NCBI GenBank assembly: GCA_018665025.1 | Contig: JABJED010000056.1 | Span: 1 to 33,814, forward strand | Length of the DNA: 33,814 nucleotides | Origin: Gammaproteobacteria bacterium | GTDB lineage: Bacteria > Pseudomonadota > Gammaproteobacteria > Pseudomonadales > Azotimanducaceae | Direction: 5' to 3' | Program-made: the position numbers and the translations under genes | Shown here: piece after piece, positions 1 through 8,379 of the stretch | How positions within the stretch are numbered: the stretch's first letter is position 1 | How the letters are laid out: every line of letters begins with the position of its first letter | The notes under the pieces: model-generated | What the model was told of the DNA's origin: nothing | The model's database searches: none | What the model saw: only the letters and a program-made list of their open reading frames with translations

Positions 1-1
1 A

Positions 2-1084
2 TTGGACCGCCATCGTAATGCATACAACATCCTGCTCAGTGAAGAATCCTTCTGGATTGCGAAGAATATGGGCTTGGAGAATGCCCATGAGGCTAAAGTA
101 TGTTTGGATTGCCACGCTGACAATGTAGCGTATGAAAAACGAGGTGATCGATTTCAGATAAACGATGGCATTGGCTGTGAAGCTTGTCATGGCGGAGCGG
201 AGCGATATTTATCGAATCACACCGACCCGGGCCAGACACATCAGGATAATATTGATGATGGTATGTACCCAACCGATCGGATCGAGGATCGAGCCAAGTT
301 ATGTCTTTCCTGTCACATTGGCGATGATCAAAAAATGGCAAGCCACGAGATAATGGGGGCAGGACATCCCAGGCTGTCCTTTGAACTGGATACATTCGGC
401 GCTTTGCAGCCTGCTCACTACATATTGGATGAAGATTACCAAACGAAAAAGTGGTCTGCTGATCATGTCACCGTGTGGGCGCTCGGTCAGATAGAAGCAG
501 GATACCAGACACTAATGTTGATTGAATCCCACCTCCCCGGTGGTCAGCTCTTTCCGGAACTCAGCTTGTTTGATTGCCACGCATGTCACCATGCAATGTC
601 AGACCTCCGCTGGCAGAGCCAGCAACGAATCGGTTTACCTCCAGGTTCTGTGAGGATCAACGATTCAGGTTTTGCAATGCTGTTCCCGATTGCCCGATTG
701 GTTGCACCGAGTCAGGCGGTTGTGCTGGAAGAACAGATCAAACGATTGCATCTTGCGGTAGTTGATAAGGGAGATGTTATAAAGTCTGTTCGTGAATTGC
801 GTTCCACGCTCGAAACTCTAAAGGCGTCAGTCAACAAGGTCGACAACATTGTTGCTAAATCCGAATTGCTGCTGGGTGATGTTATGGAGATTGGTGGTGC
901 AGGAGAATTCCAGGACTATGTCGCGGCTGAGCAGGCGGTGATGGCCGTTGATTTGTTGATGAGAGCAACCGGCGAGTACGAGGCGCATGAGGGCTGGCTC
1001 GATCAGCTTTATACCGCAGTCGAAGATGAAGACATTTTTGACCCTTATTCCTTCGCGGACATCATGCAGAGCGCTACTTTCTGA
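2..1084 (+). CDS. Multiheme c-type cytochrome (5' end outside window)
   Basis: The reading frame is open to the window edge, so the true start and any signal peptide lie upstream. Four CxxCH haem-attachment motifs are visible at about residues 34-38 (CLDCH), 59-63 (CEACH), 101-105 (CLSCH) and 192-196 (CHACH); further histidines (HEIMGAGH, PAHY, CHHAM) could be distal ligands. The C-terminal 150 residues have no haem motif and look helical. The motif layout resembles cytochrome c-554-like multihaem proteins, which are exported and carry electrons in the periplasm. Haem number, partner and substrate cannot be judged from the partial gene. A 135-bp gap separates it from the P450 on the same strand, so co-transcription is possible but not shown. 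Confidence 0.8.
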   Translation: MDRHRNAYNILLSEESFWIAKNMGLENAHEAKVCLDCHADNVAYEKRGDRFQINDGIGCEACHGGAERYLSNHTDPGQTHQDNIDDGMYPTDRIEDRAKLCLSCHIGDDQKMASHEIMGAGHPRLSFELDTFGALQPAHYILDEDYQTKKWSADHVTVWALGQIEAGYQTLMLIESHLPGGQLFPELSLFDCHACHHAMSDLRWQSQQRIGLPPGSVRINDSGFAMLFPIARLVAPSQAVVLEEQIKRLHLAVVDKGDVIKSVRELRSTLETLKASVNKVDNIVAKSELLLGDVMEIGGAGEFQDYVAAEQAVMAVDLLMRATGEYEAHEGWLDQLYTAVEDEDIFDPYSFADIMQSATF

Positions 1085-1219
1085 CGCCAGCTTGTGCATA
1101 ATCCTGCTGGATAGAATTTTCTGGTACCAAAAGTGTGGGCAATGAAATTTGACCACCGACAATATTCCACGTCTTATGGCAAAATCCTCCGTTCTTATTC
1201 CCATACTTAGTCATATGCA

Positions 1220-2548
1220 ATGACCGAAGCGCTCATCACACCTCAACCCATTAATATCAGCTTTCTTGAAACGCTCAAGTTCATCAAGCAAAGCTACAAT
1301 TACCCGCTTGAACACAGCCAGCATCTTCGCGAGCGATTCGGCGATGTCGTTATGCAACGCGCGGGACGCATGAACATCGTGCATTTGTTTGGTGCGGACG
1401 CAGCGCAACTATGTCTTGTGAACCCCGACCAAACTTTCTCGAATAAGAAGGCATGGGACATGATCATTGGTCGTATTTTCCCTAACGGTTTGATGCTTCG
1501 TGATGGAGTTGATCATCGATACCATCGACGACTCATGCAGGTGGGGTTCAAAAGTAAGGCAATGCAGGGTTATCTGAGACAAATGACCCCTCAAATTGAG
1601 CGAACACTGGCTACATGGTGTGATTCGCAAAGAAACGAATTAGCGGCTTATCCCGCCTTTAAACAGATGACACTGGACCTTGCCGCAACGATTTTTTTAG
1701 GTATGGACTTGGGGCCCGGTGCGAATAAGCTCAATAAGGCGTTCGAAGCAACCGTCGCCGCTTCTATGCCTCGAATTCCTCTCGCCATACCCGGCACAAT
1801 ATTGTATCGCGGCATTCAGGCACGCAAGTTCATGTGTCGTTATTTTTTGGATCAAGTCGCCAACAAGCGCGCCAGTAAAGATCAAGATATGTTTGCGCTA
1901 CTCTGTCGTGCAGAGGATGAAGACGGCAATAGGTATACGGACCAGGAGATCGTCGATCATATGATTTTCCTGATGATGGCAGCTCATGACACAACGACCA
2001 GTACGCTGACGAGCATGGTGTACTTGTTAGCCAAGCATCCCCATTGGCAAGAAAAATTACGCGCTGAGGTGCATTCACTGGGCACCGAACCCCTGACTCA
2101 CGAAAGCCTGGCAAAAATGAGTCAAACCGATTGGGTCATCAAAGAAACCTTACGGCTCTATCCGCCGCTGTCGACCCTACCCAAGTTCAGTAACCGATCA
2201 TTTGAGCACAATGGTTATCTTATACCTTCGGATACATTGGTGATCACCTATCCTATCCATACTCATTATATGGGGGAGTACTGGGACAATCCGACGATGT
2301 TTGATCCGGAGCGGTTTAGTGCCGGGCGAAGTGAGCACAAACGACACAACTACAGCTGGGTACCATTTAGTGGCGGGGCGCATATGTGTATTGGCCTGCA
2401 CTTCGCTGATATGCAGATCAAACTGGTGATAGCTGAAATGCTTCGAAACTTTCGCATCAGCGTACCCGCTGATTACGTGATGCCCGTACAACAATCGCCT
2501 ATTTCAAAGCCAAAAGACAAGTTGCCCATCGTGCTCGAACGTTGCTAG
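1220..2548 (+). CDS. Cytochrome P450
   Basis: A 442-residue protein with the complete bacterial P450 signature. The I-helix oxygen-activation motif AAHDTTT is at about 254-260, the K-helix ExxR motif ETLR is at 309-312, and the haem-binding loop FSGGAHMCIG is at 383-392, with Cys390 as the predicted thiolate ligand. There is no N-terminal membrane anchor, so it is a soluble class I-type monooxygenase needing a ferredoxin and reductase. No dedicated P450 ferredoxin lies beside it; the only ferredoxin in the window is the Rieske type at about 29 kb. Substrate is unknown; the C-terminal haem-loop region is somewhat CYP51-like, but that does not establish a sterol substrate. It converges with the phosphotransferase gene downstream, 44 bp away. 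Confidence 0.95.
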   Translation: MTEALITPQPINISFLETLKFIKQSYNYPLEHSQHLRERFGDVVMQRAGRMNIVHLFGADAAQLCLVNPDQTFSNKKAWDMIIGRIFPNGLMLRDGVDHRYHRRLMQVGFKSKAMQGYLRQMTPQIERTLATWCDSQRNELAAYPAFKQMTLDLAATIFLGMDLGPGANKLNKAFEATVAASMPRIPLAIPGTILYRGIQARKFMCRYFLDQVANKRASKDQDMFALLCRAEDEDGNRYTDQEIVDHMIFLMMAAHDTTTSTLTSMVYLLAKHPHWQEKLRAEVHSLGTEPLTHESLAKMSQTDWVIKETLRLYPPLSTLPKFSNRSFEHNGYLIPSDTLVITYPIHTHYMGEYWDNPTMFDPERFSAGRSEHKRHNYSWVPFSGGAHMCIGLHFADMQIKLVIAEMLRNFRISVPADYVMPVQQSPISKPKDKLPIVLERC

Positions 2549-2592
2549 CAAGCTATCGAGCGCTCTCCCGGCGCCATTTTTGTGAAGCTGTC

Positions 2593-3633
2593 CTAAAGCC
2601 GGTTGACCGCCTCTTCTGACAGTTCCAGGGAGCCTTCAATTCGGCTTCGCATGTGTTCCAGGTCTACACCTTCTGAGCTTTTCTTACCTTCCATATACCT
2701 CGCGTACACGCCATGTACGATGCACGCCGATTTCCAACGATTGAAGCCGGTGTAGTAGTCCAGGTTTGAAAGGTCCCGTCCGGTCCTGGTCCCGTATCTT
2801 GTGGCCATCTCGGTACGAGTTGGAAAGCCAGCAACGGCTGTAGCAGCCTCCGGGGAAATCGGGATTGTATCCGAAGGGTCCGGGAAGAAATTCAGCGCAT
2901 AAGCGAGGTCAGCGAGAGGATCCCCCAGTGTGGAAATTTCCCAGTCTACGACTGCCGCCACCGTGGAGTCTGGTCCGGTTAGACAGTTGTGCAATCCATA
3001 GTCGCCGTGAACCACTCGTGCTTTTTCTTGTTCCGGCAGGTTTTCCAGGAAAAATTCCTGCAGCTTGTGGGCTCGTGCATCATCAAAATCAGCACCTTCA
3101 ATTGATGAAGTCCACGACCGATACCAGGTCTTTAGTTGGCGCCCAACGTAACTGTCTCTTTTACCCAGGTCGCTTAGACCAATCTCATCCGGGTCAAGAG
3201 AATGAAGATCCGCAAGAACATCAACGAATGAATTCGCCAGAGTGAGCCGTTTTGCCTCGGGTACCCATTCCTCTGTTTCTTCATTGCTGTAAAGCGGCCT
3301 GCCATTGATGCAACCCATGACGTAGAACCAGGCGCCAGTAACATCCGGGCTTTCGCAAAAACCCAGTGCTTCCGGTACCGGGACGGCGGTTGGTCCAAGC
3401 GCCGAGATGAGTGACCATTCGCGACTCATATCATGTGCTTTGGGTAGTAGCTGACCCTGAGGTGGTCTTCGGATGACAGCTTCCTTGCCATTACTATCTT
3501 CAAGCTTATAGGTAAGATTGGAATGCCCGCCTTCCAACCTTGTCCACACAAATGGCGGCGAAAGGCTGGGAATATTACTGGCTATCCATGCTTCGACGGC
3601 ATCGACCGTATAGCCTTCTGGTGCGTCTGTCAT
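2593..3633 (-). CDS. Aminoglycoside-phosphotransferase-fold kinase, ACAD10/11-like
   Basis: A 346-residue APH-fold protein. The catalytic loop VVHGDYGLHN is at 207-216 (Asp211, Asn216) and the metal-binding DWE at 230-232 is followed by STLGDPLADLAY, typical of the branch related to the N-terminal kinase domain of ACAD10/ACAD11. That branch is linked to phosphorylation of hydroxyacyl-CoA intermediates, which fits the acyl-CoA genes elsewhere in the window; antibiotic resistance is unlikely. The ATG start is supported by GAGG about 8 bases upstream. Its 5' side faces the large non-coding gap at 3634-4250. The substrate is inferred from family only. Confidence 0.85.
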   Translation of the reverse strand: MTDAPEGYTVDAVEAWIASNIPSLSPPFVWTRLEGGHSNLTYKLEDSNGKEAVIRRPPQGQLLPKAHDMSREWSLISALGPTAVPVPEALGFCESPDVTGAWFYVMGCINGRPLYSNEETEEWVPEAKRLTLANSFVDVLADLHSLDPDEIGLSDLGKRDSYVGRQLKTWYRSWTSSIEGADFDDARAHKLQEFFLENLPEQEKARVVHGDYGLHNCLTGPDSTVAAVVDWEISTLGDPLADLAYALNFFPDPSDTIPISPEAATAVAGFPTRTEMATRYGTRTGRDLSNLDYYTGFNRWKSACIVHGVYARYMEGKKSSEGVDLEHMRSRIEGSLELSEEAVNRL

Positions 3634-3820
3634 TTAGAGACCTCATTAGTGATGTGCAGAATGTAACGAACTTTGGCTGCTGAGTAAAAATTAAATAGAG
3701 AATATTTTCGAACTGAAATATCCATCTCCCTATTTAGGAGTAGAGGTTTTGGAGTACTTCGTGAAACCGCTCAATTCTTTAGTGTGCCGGTTCTTCAGCT
3801 GCTGGTTCTTATGTCCGTTG

Positions 3821-3860
3821 CTATCAGCAGTTGAAAGCAGCTATCAGCAGTTGAAAGTAG
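3821..3860. repeat. 20-bp tandem duplication
   Basis: Two adjacent 20-bp copies beginning CTATCAGCAG (3821-3840 and 3841-3860) differ at a single base near the 3' end (AAGCAG versus AAGTAG). They lie in the long non-coding gap. They could be a replication-slippage duplication or paired operator sites; nothing distinguishes these from sequence alone. Confidence 0.8.
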
Positions 3861-3895
3861 ATAAAGCCTATTAGCGGGTACAACCTTCATTGGCG

Positions 3896-3911
3896 CGGCT
3901 TATATAAGCCG
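3896..3911. promoter_or_regulatory. 16-bp perfect palindrome, possible operator
   Basis: CGGCTTATATAAGCCG is a perfect inverted repeat with an AT-rich centre, placed in the divergent non-coding region. Such a site suits a dimeric regulator, but no regulator gene is in the window and no second copy was found, so the role is a guess. Confidence 0.3.
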
Positions 3912-4250
3912 ATTGTAACTAACACAGAGTTTGATACTGCCAGACGATATTTCTGAAATTTTGGGTAATGTGGCGCAATAGGCCTGAGACAGACAGAGGA
4001 CGCAGCGTGAGAAAGGATTATCTAAACAACGCGACGTGGTTGCTAAGCAGTCGTAAATATTCATACTTTCTTCTCTGAAGGTTGAGCGAAAAAATATGCT
4101 GAAGCCTGAATGAAGTCAGATCGGTTGAGTTCGCGAGTGGTCTCATTGGTTAGCTGTTAGTGGGGTTACACAGGGTCGTTGAAACGTTCCGCTCTCTTCG
4201 ATCCTTTTTGGACTTTTCATCTAAACTATTACTTTTTGGGGATCACGCCT

Positions 4251-4931
4251 GTGTATCAGTTATATATCGCCAACAAGAACTATTCCTCTTGGTCGCTGCG
4301 CCCGTGGGTACTATTGCGTCAGTTAGGTATCGAATTTGAAGAGTGTTTCGAGTCTTTTGAGACAGAGGATAACTTTGAAAAATTCAGGAAATTCTCTCCT
4401 TCAGGGACGGTGCCCTGCCTGGTGGACGGTGATGCAGTAGTCTGGGATTCACTTGCCATTGTGGAATACCTGGCAGAGAAGGAGGCTGGAATTTGGCCCG
4501 ATAACGCAGGTGCGAGAGCTTTTGCAAGATGCGCTAGCGCTGAAATGCATAGCAGTTTTTCCAGCCTACGAAAAATTTGCCCCATGAACTGCGCGATCAC
4601 TGTCGCCCTATCAAGCCTTAATGCTGATCTTGCGCGTGATGTTTCCCGTATCGACGAACTCTGGCAGGAAGGCTTGGCGCGATTTGGTGGCGGGTTTCTA
4701 GCGGGGGAAAGATTTACCGCAGTTGATGCTTTTTACTGCCCGGTGGCATTCAGGGTGCAGTCCTACCAGCTGGCAATCTCACCTGAGTCGTTCGCCTACT
4801 GTCAAAAACTGCTTTCGTTACCTGCAATGAAAGTGTGGGATGCTGCTGCGATCAAGGAGTCCTGGCGTGAAGAAGCTCATGAGGAAGAGGCGGAGGCAGC
4901 GGGTCGTGTCATCGCGGATCGAAGAAAATAG
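4251..4931 (+). CDS. Glutathione S-transferase family protein
   Basis: A 226-residue GST. The N-terminal thioredoxin-like domain opens with YIANKNYSSWSLRPW, the hallmark of a bacterial GST subfamily in which the SSWS segment holds the glutathione-activating residue. The glutathione-binding SGTVPCLV and the DSLAIVEYLAEK helix follow, then an all-helical C-terminal domain. The GTG start at 4251 is chosen because the family begins here; the longer frame from TTG 4179 adds 24 non-conserved residues. GSTs of this kind detoxify electrophiles or act in catabolic isomerisation or ether cleavage; no specific substrate can be named. It converges with the SDR at 5169-6122. Confidence 0.85.
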   Translation: MYQLYIANKNYSSWSLRPWVLLRQLGIEFEECFESFETEDNFEKFRKFSPSGTVPCLVDGDAVVWDSLAIVEYLAEKEAGIWPDNAGARAFARCASAEMHSSFSSLRKICPMNCAITVALSSLNADLARDVSRIDELWQEGLARFGGGFLAGERFTAVDAFYCPVAFRVQSYQLAISPESFAYCQKLLSLPAMKVWDAAAIKESWREEAHEEEAEAAGRVIADRRK

Positions 4932-5146
4932 TGCAGGCGAAGGCTGTCTTAAAGCCCATCTCATCCAGTACGGCGACTGCACGACCCTGAGTGAGTAGTA
5001 TGCAGAGGGTCAGTTTCTCCAGGTCCATATCCAAACCTGCTAGAAAATTTTCTGGATGTGCGTTCTGCTGACACCCGGGTCACGCGCATCGGGCCGAACA
5101 AGAATTCCAAGTTCACCTGGTCAATTCGTGTTAACTGCTCGGTCAT
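4909..5146 (-). pseudogene. Possible frameshifted gene remnant, family unknown
   Basis: Downstream of the SDR on the same strand, three minus-strand frames each carry a protein-like piece. An ATG at 5146 opens MTEQLTRIDQVNLEF. A second frame reads LGILVRPDARDPGVSRTHIQ and then stops. A third frame carries on with LAGLDMDLEKLTLC and LLTQGRAVAVLDEMGF, ending at a stop inside the 3' end of the GST gene. The pieces read like one protein broken by a frameshift at about 5050, but I do not recognise the family. It may also be chance. Confidence is low. Confidence 0.25.
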
Positions 5147-5168
5147 TGAAACAACGTCGTCTCAGCCT

Positions 5169-6122
5169 CTAGACATCAAACGTCTCGCCAAGCATTTCTT
5201 CTGACATGCTCCACAGGCGTCGTGCGTCATCAGTCCCCTGAGCCCATTTTGCCCATCCTCCGGTTCCGGCATCGGCAGCGTCTGGTTCAACCAGACCGCA
5301 ATCCTGCGCGTACTGGCCACCGACACCTTCGAGGTCCGGAGAGGTTGCCATCCACACAGAAGTTGCGGCTCCGGCAGGTATTTCCTTAAACACCATTGCC
5401 GGGGATCCTTCGGGTCTGTTGCCCAAGATTGCCTGGATGTCTTCTTCTGACATGTGCCGGCCCAGATCGGTCATGATCACGCCTGGGTGCACTGCATTGA
5501 CTCTCACACCGCGACCTTTCAGTCGGTTGTCGAGCTCGATCGAAAACAAAATGTTAGCGGTCTTGGACTGGCCATAGCTTTGGAATTTGTCATAGTCACG
5601 ATGATTAAAATGAATGTCATCGAAATTAACTGGAGCGAAATTGTGTCCGCCCGAGCTAAGGTTCACGACCCTTGCAGGTGAGCCTTTGACCAGCGCTGGA
5701 CTTAGCAGGCAGGTCAGCAGGAAATGTCCTAAATGATTCGTTGCGAACTGCATTTCCCACCCCTGCTCGGTTCTACTCAAAGGGCAGGCCATGACGCCAG
5801 CGTTGTTAATCAGGAGGTTCACCTCGTTGTGATTCGCGAGATAGTTTTTGGCGAAAGCCCTGACACTATAGGGTTTATCGAGTTCGAGTTCTCCGACATC
5901 GACGTTTGGATTGGCAGTGCTTTCTTTGATCTGGTCGGCCATTGCCTGGGCGCGGTTAAGATCCCTCGCGGCTATGGTGACAGCAGCACCTTTGGAGGCA
6001 AGTGCGCGGGCAGTTTCTGCACCGAGGCCACCAGAGGCACCGGTCACTATTGCGACTTTACCGGTCAGGTCTATGGCTTTAAGTACATCATCTGTCGTGG
6101 TTTGCTGGCCGAGTTCAGGCAT
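5169..6122 (-). CDS. Short-chain dehydrogenase/reductase (retinol-dehydrogenase/WWOX-like)
   Basis: A 317-residue SDR of the longer type related to retinol dehydrogenases and WW-domain oxidoreductases. The cofactor motif TGASGGLG is at 27-34, NNAG at 106-109, catalytic Ser at about 156 and YGQSK at 183-187, followed by VHPGVIMTD. AARD after the second strand favours NADP(H). The ATG at 6122 is preferred because TAAGG precedes it and the family starts close to it; an upstream GTG at 6161 would add 13 residues. It would oxidise or reduce a hydrophobic alcohol or ketone. The start is divergent from the hotdog pair. Confidence 0.9.
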   Translation of the reverse strand: MPELGQQTTTDDVLKAIDLTGKVAIVTGASGGLGAETARALASKGAAVTIAARDLNRAQAMADQIKESTANPNVDVGELELDKPYSVRAFAKNYLANHNEVNLLINNAGVMACPLSRTEQGWEMQFATNHLGHFLLTCLLSPALVKGSPARVVNLSSGGHNFAPVNFDDIHFNHRDYDKFQSYGQSKTANILFSIELDNRLKGRGVRVNAVHPGVIMTDLGRHMSEEDIQAILGNRPEGSPAMVFKEIPAGAATSVWMATSPDLEGVGGQYAQDCGLVEPDAADAGTGGWAKWAQGTDDARRLWSMSEEMLGETFDV

Positions 6123-6197
6123 TGTCTTAACCTTAAGGGGTGGGGAGCCGGAGATTAACACTCACCTACTTGTCAAAACAATATAGACTCGATTTCC

Positions 6198-6647
6198 ATG
6201 GATATACCAAGTGAAGAATCGGTTAAAAAAGTTATAGGGCATGAGTTTCCAGGTGGTGAGTACCTGATCGCGCACTGGGAGAATTTCCTCCTGACAGAGT
6301 GCACGGGAGCGCAGGCGCTGCCTGATGGGATGGCGCATCCGGTGGCGTTGTTTCATGTGCCATTTCTGGGCGCCAATACTTCGATTGGTGAGATGTTTGA
6401 ATTAGGCCAGGCGTCGTCAGAGTTTTCTATCGGAATAGAGAGCTATGAATGGGAGTTTTTTAAGCCGTTGATGGAAGAGGAGCTTTACCAGATCTCTGGA
6501 AGCATCCTTGAGGTTGAAAGAATAGACAGCGAGGACGGCCTCTTTGATCGAATCAAGTTCCAGTTTGATATCAGGCAGGATAGGCAGGATATAGCAAGGT
6601 CTACCATTATATGGCATTACAACCGGGGGCGTTATGACCGAAGTTAG
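6198..6647 (+). CDS. MaoC/FAS1-like hotdog protein, first of a pair
   Basis: A 149-residue protein beginning MDIPSEESVKK. The composition and the order of a central long helix followed by strands (LYQISGSILEVERI, IKFQFDIR, STIIWHYNRG) fit a hotdog-fold half-subunit like the N-terminal half of FAS1-type or MaoC-type dehydratases. It lacks the D-x-N-P-x-H catalytic motif. Its last 14 bases overlap the next gene, which carries that motif, so the two are probably translated together and form a heteromeric hydratase, as in ChsH1/ChsH2-type enzymes. Family assignment rests on context and fold appearance, so it is less sure than its partner. Confidence 0.6.
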   Translation: MDIPSEESVKKVIGHEFPGGEYLIAHWENFLLTECTGAQALPDGMAHPVALFHVPFLGANTSIGEMFELGQASSEFSIGIESYEWEFFKPLMEEELYQISGSILEVERIDSEDGLFDRIKFQFDIRQDRQDIARSTIIWHYNRGRYDRS

Positions 6648-7044
6648 TGTTGGAGATGAAATCCCGTCATGGGGAATGCCATGTGTTGAACGATCCCGAA
6701 TGCGTACGATGGCGGCGATACTTCGGGACCCTAATCCTGTTCACTGGGACGCCAAGTTGGTATCGACATTGCCGCTTGGAGCAGGGGAACGAACAATCAA
6801 CCAGGGGCCGCTGGGTTTAAGCTACATGATCAACATGCTGCATGCTTGGGCAGGGCCAGCTTGTGTCAAACGGATCTTTATGACCTTTCCAAAGATCGTA
6901 TTAAGTGAAGATGCAGTTACGGCAAAAGGCGTTGTTACAGAGATAGGCCCAGAGGGCAATGTGACATGTGACATCTGGCTTGAAAGGGAAGGGGTCAGGT
7001 TACTCGAAGGCAATGCAACGATCGTTTTTCCAGAGCAAGGCTGA
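6634..7044 (+). CDS. MaoC-like (R)-specific enoyl-CoA hydratase subunit
   Basis: A 136-residue single-hotdog protein. The hydratase motif RDPNPVHWD places Asp32 and His37 at the positions of the catalytic pair in PhaJ-type (R)-hydratases; INQGPLGLSYMINML is the usual hot-dog helix segment. It would add water to an enoyl-CoA. The ATG lies inside the upstream gene in another frame (14-bp overlap), which suggests translational coupling and a two-subunit enzyme in which only this subunit is catalytic. Paired hydratases of this sort act on bulky acyl-CoAs such as sterol side chains; here the substrate is not known. Confidence 0.8.
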   Translation: MTEVSVGDEIPSWGMPCVERSRMRTMAAILRDPNPVHWDAKLVSTLPLGAGERTINQGPLGLSYMINMLHAWAGPACVKRIFMTFPKIVLSEDAVTAKGVVTEIGPEGNVTCDIWLEREGVRLLEGNATIVFPEQG

Positions 7045-7118
7045 TTCGGCGACACGCAAAATAGTCTTACCATAGCTCGGTGTTCGTCGCCTTCGGGTAA
7101 CGTTAACTGGCAGGCGCT

Positions 7119-7736
7119 CTAGTTGTTTTTCACACTATCTCTGGCTGACACCCTTGCATGCCACTGCCATAGGTTTTCCAGGCCCTCGTCAGGTTGCAGG
7201 TCTACCAACCTGGCGCCGAAATCGATGGCGCTGATGAGGGATATGTCCGCAACAGTAAACCTGCCTCCTGCAACATAATCGGACTGGCCAAACTCATGAT
7301 CCAGACGTTCATGATAACGCCTCACATTTGCGTCACTGGCTTGCTTGGCTCGAGTGTTCGGCTCGACCTGCCACATTTTAGTGACTATTGGCCCATTCAC
7401 CCAAGAGACCCCTACCTGGGTCCAGAGCTCAAGTTCAATCTGGCGGTTACGCATTTCGATGTGCCCCAGCTCAAAGGGGTCCCGGCCGAAAAGGTTTGGT
7501 TCGGGCTGGATAGCTTCCAGGTATCTGCAGATAGCAACCGACTCTGCAAGGCACCGACCATCATCAAGCTCCAGGACAGGGATCTTTCCGCTGGGGTTTT
7601 TCTCAAGAAATGCGGGTAGCTTGTGCTCTCCTTTCGCCATATCACAGTTCACTGCCTCGTATGCGAGGCCTTTTTCATCCAGAAAAATTTTGACTCTGCG
7701 TGGATTGGGTGCGCTGGGATAATCGTAAAGTTTCAT
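7119..7736 (-). CDS. Glutathione S-transferase
   Basis: A 205-residue canonical GST. The N-terminal domain starts MKLYDYPSAPNPRRVKIFLD, followed by NPSGKIPVLELDDGRCLAES (glutathione-binding cis-proline and the Glu-Ser pair), then a helical C-terminal domain with the FTVADISLISAIDF motif. Length is normal for the family. Likely cytosolic detoxification or a catabolic transferase. It is divergent from DUF1330, separated by a 223-bp region rich in palindromes. Confidence 0.92.
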   Translation of the reverse strand: MKLYDYPSAPNPRRVKIFLDEKGLAYEAVNCDMAKGEHKLPAFLEKNPSGKIPVLELDDGRCLAESVAICRYLEAIQPEPNLFGRDPFELGHIEMRNRQIELELWTQVGVSWVNGPIVTKMWQVEPNTRAKQASDANVRRYHERLDHEFGQSDYVAGGRFTVADISLISAIDFGARLVDLQPDEGLENLWQWHARVSARDSVKNN

Positions 7737-7851
7737 GAAATTCCTTTCCTTGGTTTAGTAATTATTGTCGTACTGTAAAGGGGATGGTCGCGATCAAGCT
7801 TGCTGACTATAACAGCCCAGGAATAGGGACGTGTGATGACCTACGAAATTG

Positions 7852-7883
7852 AGGAGATCTCCTTTGATATCGACTGATATCAA
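7852..7883. promoter_or_regulatory. Adjacent palindromes in a divergent intergenic region
   Basis: AGGAGATCTCCT (7852-7863) is a perfect 12-bp palindrome. It is immediately followed by TTGATATC-GACT-GATATCAA (7864-7883), an inverted repeat with 8-bp arms. They lie between the divergent GST and DUF1330 genes and could be operator sites. A 13-codon open frame (7838-7879) runs across them, so they may instead be part of a decayed gene end. No regulator is adjacent. Confidence 0.35.
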
Positions 7884-7959
7884 CCAGTAGTGTGAGCTAT
7901 TTATGATGACTCAGTAATAAGATATCGTTTATTCCAGATAAATTATTGAGTCAAAATAT

Positions 7960-8379
7960 ATGATCGTATCCAATGCGGTATATCCAAGCCAGGAGCAGTT
8001 CACAGGGTTGCTGGAAAGTGATTTTACGGGCCCGGTATGCATGGTGAACCTGCTCAAATTCAAAGCGCAGGCAGAATACGAGGATGGCCGTTCCACTGAC
8101 CTGACGGGTATAGATGCCTATAGACTCTACGGGGAACAGATGCGGGTTTTTGTGGAATCCAAGGGCGGAGAATTTCTGTACTTTGGTTCCTGTGCGCACC
8201 TGATGATTGGTTCAATTGATGTGCTCTGGGATCAGGTTGCCATCGTAAAATATCCTTCCAAGGAGGAGTTTGTTGCGATAGCGACCGCACCGGAGGTCGC
8301 GGGTTTTGGTATTCACCGCGCCGCCGGTCTTAAAGGGCAGCTACTGATCGCGAGTAGGCAGGACCTGGGAATGGGTTAG
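7960..8379 (+). CDS. DUF1330-type dimeric alpha/beta-barrel protein
   Basis: A 139-residue protein matching the DUF1330 pattern: GPVCMVNLLKFK near the N-terminus, GIDAYRLYGEQM in the first helix, GGEFLYFG, then WDQVAIVKYPSKEEFVAIA. This ferredoxin-like fold forms dimers; members often sit in catabolic clusters, but the reaction is not established. Its stop codon overlaps the end of the convergent MBL gene by 4 bp. Confidence 0.85.
   Translation: MIVSNAVYPSQEQFTGLLESDFTGPVCMVNLLKFKAQAEYEDGRSTDLTGIDAYRLYGEQMRVFVESKGGEFLYFGSCAHLMIGSIDVLWDQVAIVKYPSKEEFVAIATAPEVAGFGIHRAAGLKGQLLIASRQDLGMG

Larger units (their letters stand above)
3634..4250. other. 617-bp intergenic region without a recognisable gene
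   Basis: This stretch is AT-rich and stop-rich in all frames, lying between the start of the phosphotransferase (minus) and the GST (plus), so it must hold divergent promoters. It contains a 20-bp direct duplication (3821-3860) and a 16-bp perfect palindrome (3896-3911), listed separately. No protein family, tRNA or clear intrinsic terminator was recognised. A TTG codon at 4179 extends the GST frame, but the GTG at 4251 is the better start. Confidence 0.6.

Noticed and set aside
2593-3633. Antibiotic (aminoglycoside) resistance gene
   Set aside because: The DWEISTLGDPLADLAY pattern belongs to the ACAD10/11-like branch, and the surroundings are metabolic, not a resistance island.
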